A DNA stretch of 19,373 nucleotides, taken from contig DASXMW010000219.1 of NCBI GenBank assembly GCA_036495425.1, positions 1-19,373 on the forward strand. Direction: 5' to 3'. The notes beneath the pieces are model-generated. The model ran no database searches. It saw only the letters and a program-made list of their open reading frames with translations, and had not been told where the DNA came from. The DNA is from Bog-532 sp036495425. Lineage in GTDB: Bacteria; Actinomycetota; Actinomycetes; Streptosporangiales; Streptosporangiaceae. Made by a program: the position numbers and the translations under genes. Below, piece by piece: positions 14,773 to 19,373 of this stretch (position 1 is the first letter of the stretch; each line of letters opens with the position of its first letter).

Positions 14773-15606
14773 ATGCGGACCGTCAAGCTGCCGTCCGGCG
14801 AGCGGATCCCGGTACTCGGGCAGGGCACCTGGCACCTCGCCGAGGCGCCCGCTCGCCGCGACACCGAGATTTTCGCGCTGCGCCGTGGCCTCGATCTCGG
14901 CATGACCGTGATCGACACCGCCGAGATGTACGGGGACGGGGAAGCCGAAAAGCTGGTCGGTGAGGCCATCGCGGGCCGGCGGGACGAGGTGTTCCTGGTG
15001 TCCAAGGTGCTGCCGCAGCACGCCACCGCGCGGGACACCGTGGCCGCCTGCGAAGGCAGCCTGCGCCGGCTGGGGACCGACCGGATCGACCTGTACCTGC
15101 TGCACTGGCGCGGCCGGGTGCCGCTGGCCGACACGATCGGGGCGTTCGGCGGCCTGCAGCAGGCCGGGCTGATCAGAAACTGGGGGGTCAGCAACTTCGA
15201 CACGCCGGACATGAAGGAGCTGACCGCGCTGCCCGGCGGCGCGGAAGTCGCGACCGATCAGGTCCTGTACAACCTCAGCCGCCGGGGGCCAGAGCTCAAC
15301 CTGTTCCCGCAGCTCCGCGAGCTGCACGTTCCGATCATGGCCTACTCCCCGATCGAGCAGGGACGAATCCTCAGCCACCCGGTGTTGCGCGAGATCGCCG
15401 AACTGCACCACGCGACCCCGGCGCAGATCGCGCTGGCCTGGGTGCTGCGCCGGGATGATGTGTGCACGATCCCGCGGGCCTCCCGGCCCGAGCACACCAA
15501 CGAGAACCGCGCCGCGGCCGACATCCAGCTGGACCAGGCCGACCTGTCCCAGCTCGACCAGGACTTCCCGCGGCCTCAACGCGTCCGCCCGCTGGAGATG
15601 CTCTGA
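14773..15606 (+). CDS. Aldo/keto reductase
   Basis: A 277-residue TIM-barrel oxidoreductase from ATG 14773, where homology begins (MRTVKLPSGERIPVLGQGTW). An in-frame GTG at 14713 would add 20 basic residues and is less likely. The catalytic tetrad is visible as D48 and Y53 (VIDTAEMYGDG), K78 (FLVSKVL) and H111 (DLYLLHWRG). The NADPH-binding end contains the segment TIPRASRPEHTNENRAAA near 237-256. It interconverts carbonyls and alcohols; the substrate cannot be predicted. It stands alone, in the same direction as the MDR gene, and is followed by a stem-loop. The last third, ILSHPVLREIAELHHATPAQIALAWVLRR, is standard for the family. Confidence 0.88.
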   Translation: MRTVKLPSGERIPVLGQGTWHLAEAPARRDTEIFALRRGLDLGMTVIDTAEMYGDGEAEKLVGEAIAGRRDEVFLVSKVLPQHATARDTVAACEGSLRRLGTDRIDLYLLHWRGRVPLADTIGAFGGLQQAGLIRNWGVSNFDTPDMKELTALPGGAEVATDQVLYNLSRRGPELNLFPQLRELHVPIMAYSPIEQGRILSHPVLREIAELHHATPAQIALAWVLRRDDVCTIPRASRPEHTNENRAAADIQLDQADLSQLDQDFPRPQRVRPLEML

Positions 15607-15636
15607 CCGGCGCTGCGGTCGGACCGGTCACTTTCT
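15604..15636 (+). terminator. Stem-loop after the aldo/keto reductase
   Basis: TGACCGG (15604-15610), which begins with the stop codon, pairs with CCGGTCA (15624-15630), with a 13-base loop and a following CTTTCT. It is a likely terminator, separating the reductase from the small gene at 15664. Confidence 0.4.
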
Positions 15637-15663
15637 AAGCGACTAGCCACCCGAGGAGACATG

Positions 15664-15840
15664 GTGACAATCGATGACCCCGTGACCATGGCCCGCGAGC
15701 TGCTCATGACCGATGACGTGGTGGTGGGCAAGGGCCAGGCGCCCCACATGCTTGCCACCGCCCAGACGTGGGCGACCCTGGCGGTGGCCGAGGCCGTCAA
15801 CCGGCTCGCGGCTGCGGTCGAAGCCACGCACGAGAAGTAG
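15664..15840 (+). CDS. Small protein of unknown function (58 residues)
   Basis: An open frame of 58-59 codons with a stop at 15838-15840. GAGGAG at 15653-15658 is five bases from the GTG at 15664 but only two from the ATG at 15661, so GTG is preferred. The product begins VTIDDPVTMARELLMTDD, continues VVVGKGQAPHMLATAQTWA, and ends in a long alanine-rich helix (TLAVAEAVNRLAAAVEATHEK). It is probably a small soluble, mostly helical protein. I do not recognise the family. Third-position GC bias and the ribosome-binding site support a real gene. It converges on the GNAT gene with a strong hairpin between them. Confidence 0.6.
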   Translation: MTIDDPVTMARELLMTDDVVVGKGQAPHMLATAQTWATLAVAEAVNRLAAAVEATHEK

Positions 15841-15917
15841 CCGAGCCCCGGCGCCGATCCACCCGGCGCAGCCCCTCCCGCCTCATGAGCCCCACCTTCG
15901 TGTGCAGAACGAACTAC

Positions 15918-15956
15918 GTGGAGCGTTCTCAGCGACTATCGCTGAAAACGCTCCAC
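15918..15956. terminator. Long near-perfect hairpin between convergent genes
   Basis: The left arm GTGGAGCGTT, C, TCAGCGA (15918-15935) and right arm TCGCTGA, A, AACGCTCCAC (15939-15956) pair over 17 bp with one C-A mismatch, leaving a 3-base loop. It lies in the 235-base space between the small gene (stop 15840) and the convergent GNAT gene (stop 16076). A bidirectional terminator is the likely role, but there is no T-run. The rest of that interval (15841-15917 and 15957-16075) shows nothing I can assign. Confidence 0.5.
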
Positions 15957-16075
15957 TGAAGCCGGACTCCATCAGGTCCCCGCCCGCAGCAAGCCCCCGC
16001 CGTCACTCCTGCCCCTCAGGTCCCAGGAGGTACCGGCGAGGCGCCACCAGCCCCGCCACTCGGGCTCCGAGGGCG

Positions 16076-16600
16076 TCACTCCAGGGTGGTCAGGTCCAGG
16101 ACCCAGTCGTTGCTGCGCATGAACCGGCCCGCCGGATACTCGAAGTCGCATTCGCTGGCCCACCTGAACCCCACCTTGCGGCAGATGGCGTTGGAGGCGA
16201 CGTTTTCGATCGAAGGAAACGCGTGCAGGTACCGGTGCCTCCGCTGTCCGGCGGCGTGGGCCGCCCCGGCCCGCGCGGCCGCGGTGGCGATACCGCGTCC
16301 CTGGTGGGCGGGCAGGACCTGCCAGCCCATCTCGTAGACCGAGCTTCCCTGCCAGGTGCGTTCGCCGTAGCCAACGGTGCCAGCGGCCTCGCCGCCGGAC
16401 CCGGGCAGCACGATGCGGAACATGCACCCCTGGCCCGGCGCGAAGTTCAGGTAGCGCCGGTGCCGGGTGCGCAGCTGCTCGTCCGTCTCCAGGCCGCCGA
16501 GGTGGTGCTTCATGTCCTCGGTGTTGAGGCGGCGCAACAGGTCGAGGTCGGCCTCGGTGAAGGGCACGATGCGCAGCGCCGGCGTGGCGTTGTCCGGCAT
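16076..16600 (-). CDS. GNAT-family N-acetyltransferase (RimJ/RimL type)
   Basis: A 174-residue protein from ATG 16600. The acetyl-CoA-binding motif is visible as VLPAHQGRGIATAA (95-108; Q100-G-R-G-I-A), preceded by the beta strand GWQV and followed by the SIENVASNAICRKVGFRW segment that is standard in Acetyltransf_3 proteins. It transfers an acetyl group to an amine on a small molecule or protein N-terminus; the substrate is not predictable. It starts four bases after the amidohydrolase stop on the same strand, so the two are almost surely co-transcribed. In that context, acetylation of an amine released or used in the same process is conceivable. Confidence 0.85.
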   Translation of the reverse strand: MPDNATPALRIVPFTEADLDLLRRLNTEDMKHHLGGLETDEQLRTRHRRYLNFAPGQGCMFRIVLPGSGGEAAGTVGYGERTWQGSSVYEMGWQVLPAHQGRGIATAAARAGAAHAAGQRRHRYLHAFPSIENVASNAICRKVGFRWASECDFEYPAGRFMRSNDWVLDLTTLE

Positions 16601-16604
16601 GGCT

Positions 16605-18047
16605 TCACTGCCCGTGCGTGCTCCCGCTCCGGTAGTCCGTGTACTGGTACGGGTTGTCCATGACCTTCGTCTCCGGGATGTCCGGGCTCATGCCCGCCGC
16701 CCAGGCCTCATCCCCGATGACCGACCGCAGATAATCGACCGTCGACTCCACCTCGCGCCGGACGGCGCCCAGGTCCACCCCGACCAGCCGCCCGTCGGAC
16801 TTCACGACCCGGCCGTTGACGATGACCGTGTGCACGTCGCCCCGCTGAGCCTGGAAGGCCACGTGACCGTACGGGTTCAGGATCGGGAACCCGACCGGTG
16901 AGTACTCGTTCTTCAGCAGCACCACGTCGGCCTTCTTGCCCGGCTCCAGGCTGCCCAGCGACGACTCCCGGCCCAGCGCGTGGGCGCCGCCGCGGGTCGC
17001 CCAGTCGACCACCTGGTCCGCCCGCAGGCTGCAGTGGGTCACGGTCTCCCCGCGCTCGTGCGCCTGCAGGTGCTCGCGGGACCGGTCCGCGCCCAGTGTG
17101 GTCCGCATGGCCGAGAACAGGTCGCCGCTCCACCACACGCTGGTGTCCATGGACAGCGACACCGGGATGTCGTGGGCGCGGATGGCCCAGGTGGGCGGGT
17201 AGCCCTGGCCCGCGCTCTGCTCGCTCTCGGTCGACACCGAAATCGATCCGCCCGAGGCCGCGATCCGGTGGTAGGAGTCGGCCGACAAGGTCGCGGCGTG
17301 CACGAAGATGCTCGACTCGTTCAGGAACCCGGCCTCGTGGGCCAGGCGGACCCCGTCGTCGTTGGTGGCGCCCCACACCCCGGCGTGCGTGGTCACCGGC
17401 ACGCCCAGCTCGCGGGCCACCTCGTACGCGGCCTTCTCCGGAAAGGCCGGGTCCCCCGTCACGTCGAACGCCATCTGGAACCCCAGCATGTCGTCACGCT
17501 CGTCCTGCCGGGCGCGGGCGAAGGCCTGGAAGCCGGGGGAGGTGGCCCACTCCCACGGGCCCTGCTGGATGTTGCCGTAGGCCAGCACGAACCGGCCCGG
17601 CACCGAGCGCAGCGCGTCCACCGCCGCCTCCGCGTGGGCCACCGTCTGCAGCCCGTGCGACCAGTCCACGCAGGTGGTGACGCCCGCGTCGATGGCTTCG
17701 ATCGCGGCCAGCCGGTTGCCCGCGGCCACGTCCTCGGGCCGGAAGTGCTTACCGTTCTCCAGGTAGTAGAAGACGAAGTACTGGGTCAGCGTCCAGTCGG
17801 CGCCGTAGCCGCGCATCGCGGTCTGCCACATGTGCCGGTGCGTGTCGATCATGCCCGGCATGACGATCCCGCCCGCGGCGTCGATCTCCGCGGTGCCCTC
17901 GGGCACGGACAGCCGCGGCCCGACCGCGGTGATGGTGTCCCCGCTGATCAGCACGTCGGTGTCCGGCTGGATGGACCGGCTGGCGTCCATGGGCAGCACG
18001 GTCCCGCCCCGCAGAACGATCGGCCGCCCGGCTTCGAAGTCAGTCAT
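16605..18047 (-). CDS. ATZ/TRZ-type amidohydrolase (aminohydrolase/deaminase)
   Basis: A 480-residue metal-dependent hydrolase of the TrzA/AtzB-cytosine deaminase branch of the amidohydrolase superfamily. The start ATG 18047 has GAGGGAG upstream. Metal ligands are visible: H70 and H72 (MPGMIDTHRHMWQ), H221 (PVTTHAGVWG), H250 (SIFVHAATLS) and D301 (SLSMDTSVWWSGD). The beta-sandwich parts lie at the ends (VLRGGTVLPMDASR at 11-24 and EPGKKADVVLLKN plus VIVNGRVVKSDGRLVG near the C-terminus). Members deaminate or dechlorinate nitrogen heterocycles such as triazines, 8-oxoguanine or S-adenosylhomocysteine. The exact substrate is unknown. The palindrome at 18078-18093 in front of it ties it to the IclR-linked genes about 6 kb away. 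Confidence 0.87.
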   Translation of the reverse strand: MTDFEAGRPIVLRGGTVLPMDASRSIQPDTDVLISGDTITAVGPRLSVPEGTAEIDAAGGIVMPGMIDTHRHMWQTAMRGYGADWTLTQYFVFYYLENGKHFRPEDVAAGNRLAAIEAIDAGVTTCVDWSHGLQTVAHAEAAVDALRSVPGRFVLAYGNIQQGPWEWATSPGFQAFARARQDERDDMLGFQMAFDVTGDPAFPEKAAYEVARELGVPVTTHAGVWGATNDDGVRLAHEAGFLNESSIFVHAATLSADSYHRIAASGGSISVSTESEQSAGQGYPPTWAIRAHDIPVSLSMDTSVWWSGDLFSAMRTTLGADRSREHLQAHERGETVTHCSLRADQVVDWATRGGAHALGRESSLGSLEPGKKADVVLLKNEYSPVGFPILNPYGHVAFQAQRGDVHTVIVNGRVVKSDGRLVGVDLGAVRREVESTVDYLRSVIGDEAWAAGMSPDIPETKVMDNPYQYTDYRSGSTHGQ

Positions 18048-18077
18048 GGCACGCTCCCTCGCGGCCCCCGCACAACA

Positions 18078-18093
18078 GCGGACAACCGTCCGT
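18078..18093. promoter_or_regulatory. IclR operator site 3, in front of the amidohydrolase
   Basis: GCGGACAACCGTCCGT matches the palindrome at 11553-11568 in 13 of 16 positions and keeps the CGGAC and GTCCG arms. It begins 31 bases upstream of the amidohydrolase start. A TTGACC hexamer on the minus strand (18104-18099) upstream of it could be the -35 box, which would place the site within or just behind the promoter. Confidence 0.5.
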
Positions 18094-18168
18094 CATCCGG
18101 TCAAACCTGGTGGAGATCACTGTTCCCGATCGCTGGTGACGGTGTCAACGTCCCCCGCCGAAACCAAA

Positions 18169-18197
18169 GCCCCGCCAGCCCCACGGGCTGACGGGGC
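18169..18197 (-). terminator. Terminator of the XRE-DUF397 pair
   Basis: GCCCCGCCAGCCC (18169-18181) and GGGCTGACGGGGC (18185-18197) pair over 12 bp with one mismatch and a 3-base loop. Read on the minus strand, TTTGGTTT follows the stem. It lies just behind the stop of the DUF397 gene, so it is a good intrinsic terminator for that transcript. It also shields the amidohydrolase promoter region at 18048-18168. Confidence 0.65.
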
Positions 18198-18209
18198 CTG
18201 CCGCGAGCC

Positions 18210-18398
18210 CTACCGCTCCCGCTGGATCCGCCCGATGAACGACCGCCACCCCGCGGCCGGAACCGCCAGCCGCAACCCGTCCCGGTCCTTGGAGTCTCGC
18301 ACTAGGACGTCCCTCCGGCTGGCGACCTCGACGCAGTTACCGCCGCCATTACCGCTGTAACTCGATTTGCGCCACGGACTGTTTATCTGGCCTTCCAT
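18210..18398 (-). CDS. DUF397-domain small protein
   Basis: A 62-residue protein with the full DUF397 pattern: WRKSSYSGNGGGNCVEVA at 9-26, a VLVRDSKDRDG segment and a W-x-x-F-type end (AGWRSFIGRI). In actinomycetes these small acidic proteins are encoded directly after XRE/DUF5753 regulators (as with BldB/AbaA-like and WhiJ-type pairs) and are thought to antagonise or modulate the partner. Its ATG lies inside the end of the upstream XRE gene (overlap 18383-18398), so translation is coupled. The gene itself appears intact even though the upstream regulator carries a frameshift. Confidence 0.85.
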   Translation of the reverse strand: MEGQINSPWRKSSYSGNGGGNCVEVASRRDVLVRDSKDRDGLRLAVPAAGWRSFIGRIQRER

Positions 18399-19206
18399 TG
18401 TTCTGCTGCCTCCTCAATCAGTGCCCGCGACGCCTTACGGGGCAGAGCGTCAGCGCGGACACGATCAAAAGTTATCGCCGCCTTGTGGACCAGCGATCGA
18501 GTTTCGACCGTGACGTCCTCGACCGCTTCCATGCGGAGCACTTCGGGCGCACCGTCCCCGCTGGCCAGGTCGAATGCGCCGCTGAGCCCAGCGTTCCCGG
18601 CCGTGTCGGCCGCAACCATCTGCACATCGATGTTCGGCCGCTCAGACATCGCGGCCAGATGACCGAGCTGGTCGAGCATGGTCTCCGGCGTCCCGATGAG
18701 CCGATGCAGGACCGCCTCATCCAGGACGACCACGACATACGGCGGATTGGCGCGATCGAGGATTGCCTGCCTATCCAGCCGAGCCGCGACGAGCCGGTCC
18801 GCCCGGTCCAGATCCTCACCGGCCGCGATGAACAGCGTCCGCGCGTAATCGGCCGTCTGCAGGAGCCCCGGGACCAGGATCGGCGACCACAGGCGCAGCG
18901 TCACCGCATCGCGCTCGGCGTCCAGCCAGTTCTCGAACCAGCTCGGCACCGGGCCGTCGGCCGACCGGGCCACCTGGGCCAGCCGGCGAACAGATCCGGG
19001 TCCAGGGTGCAGGCCTCGCACCACGCTTCGAGAACTTCCGGCGTCGGTGGCCGTTCGCCGGTCTCGGCCTTGGCCACCACCGACCGGTCGAAGCCTAGCG
19101 TGGCCGCCAGCGCCTCCTGTGAGCTGTAGCCCGCGGCCAGCCTGGCCCGGCGCAGCTCATCACCCAGGAACGCGGGCGGGCTGGCTGCCGGGTCACGTTT
19201 GGCCAC
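18383..19206 (-). pseudogene. XRE/DUF5753 regulator with a one-base frameshift
   Basis: From GTG 19206 (preceded by GGGAAGG) the protein has an XRE helix-turn-helix (LGDELRRARLAAGYSSQEALAA, then FDRSVVAKAETGERPPTPEVLEAW) and reaches CTLDPDLFA. It then runs into GWPRWPGRP and stops near 18901. The expected continuation, RRLAQVARSADGPVPSWFENW, LWSPILVPGLLQTADYARTLF and so on to the end at 18383, is a complete DUF5753 domain in another frame. The frames meet at about 18983-18988, where one C is missing in a CCGGCG stretch: adding one base gives LFARLAQVARSADG. The total would be about 275 residues, normal for the family. It may be a true mutation or a sequencing error. The downstream DUF397 gene completes the usual pair. 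Confidence 0.75.
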
Positions 19207-19373
19207 CGTGGCGGACCTTCCCGAGAGTGTGCCGATTCGGGGCGTAGCTCTCCGCCACCTAGCGTAGCCCCGCCCGGCCCCGCCAGCCTGTTGAGAAAAG
19301 GGACAACGGCAGGCAGGTGGATTTGAACCAATGCTGGAGCGAAGTGAGCCACAGGACCTCAGCCGCGCGTTCC

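Noticed and set aside
13608..15212. A 534-codon minus-strand frame
   Set aside because: It is antisense to the MDR and aldo/keto reductase genes and runs over the intergenic space between them.
15713..16663. A 316-codon plus-strand frame
   Set aside because: It runs through the small gene in another frame, through the strong hairpin, and antisense to the GNAT gene.
16980..18191. A 403-codon plus-strand frame
   Set aside because: It is antisense to the amidohydrolase, whose metal ligands are complete on the minus strand.
19095..19352. An 85-codon minus-strand frame
   Set aside because: It overlaps the HTH part of the XRE gene in another frame and crosses the T-arm-like sequence; no motif is seen.
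1..19373. CRISPR array, insertion sequence or phage genes
   Set aside because: No regularly spaced repeats, transposase, integrase or phage structural motifs were seen in any frame.

Overview
The window is high-GC DNA with GTG and TTG starts, tightly overlapping genes, several apparently leaderless promoters and an XRE/DUF397 pair. These traits together point to a filamentous actinomycete (Streptomyces-like in the broad sense); the genus cannot be fixed from the sequence. It reads as ordinary chromosome carrying accessory catabolic and defence-type genes. No insertion sequence, CRISPR array or rRNA is visible.

Left part (1-4059): the C-terminal end of an unrecognised protein is followed by a toxin-antitoxin locus. 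Its HigB/RelE-type toxin appears to have lost its middle by an internal deletion, while the HigA-type antitoxin and a strong palindromic operator remain intact. A short hairpin then separates it from a large secreted multi-domain glycoside hydrolase on the minus strand, which shares a divergent upstream region containing a dyad with an APC-family amino acid permease.

Middle (4242-9300): the permease, a small unknown protein, and a free-standing UvrC-like GIY-YIG protein without the UvrC C-terminal half. These are followed by a DHA2-type drug exporter and a TetR regulator that overlap. The exporter has a recognisable leaderless promoter with an inverted repeat over it that could be the TetR operator.

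Catabolic part (9327-15606 and 16605-18047): a LigAB-type extradiol dioxygenase pair (ligB then ligA, minus strand) is divergent from an IclR regulator. Then come a CaiB-type CoA transferase and a citrate-synthase-like citryl-CoA lyase homologue that overlap, an MDR oxidoreductase and an aldo/keto reductase. An ATZ/TRZ-type amidohydrolase followed by a GNAT acetyltransferase lies on the minus strand further right. A 16-bp palindrome of the form ACGGACAAGTGTCCGT recurs with 13/16 identity in three regulatory regions: between ligB and iclR, in front of the CoA transferase, and in front of the amidohydrolase. This suggests one IclR regulon in which ring cleavage or hydrolytic deamination feeds a CoA-dependent retro-Claisen cleavage. 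The substrate is unknown. It is the best candidate for an undescribed system in the window.

Right end (18169-19373): a DUF397 gene and an XRE/DUF5753 regulator with a one-base frameshift, a strong terminator behind them, and a T-arm-like sequence at the edge that does not fold as a full tRNA.
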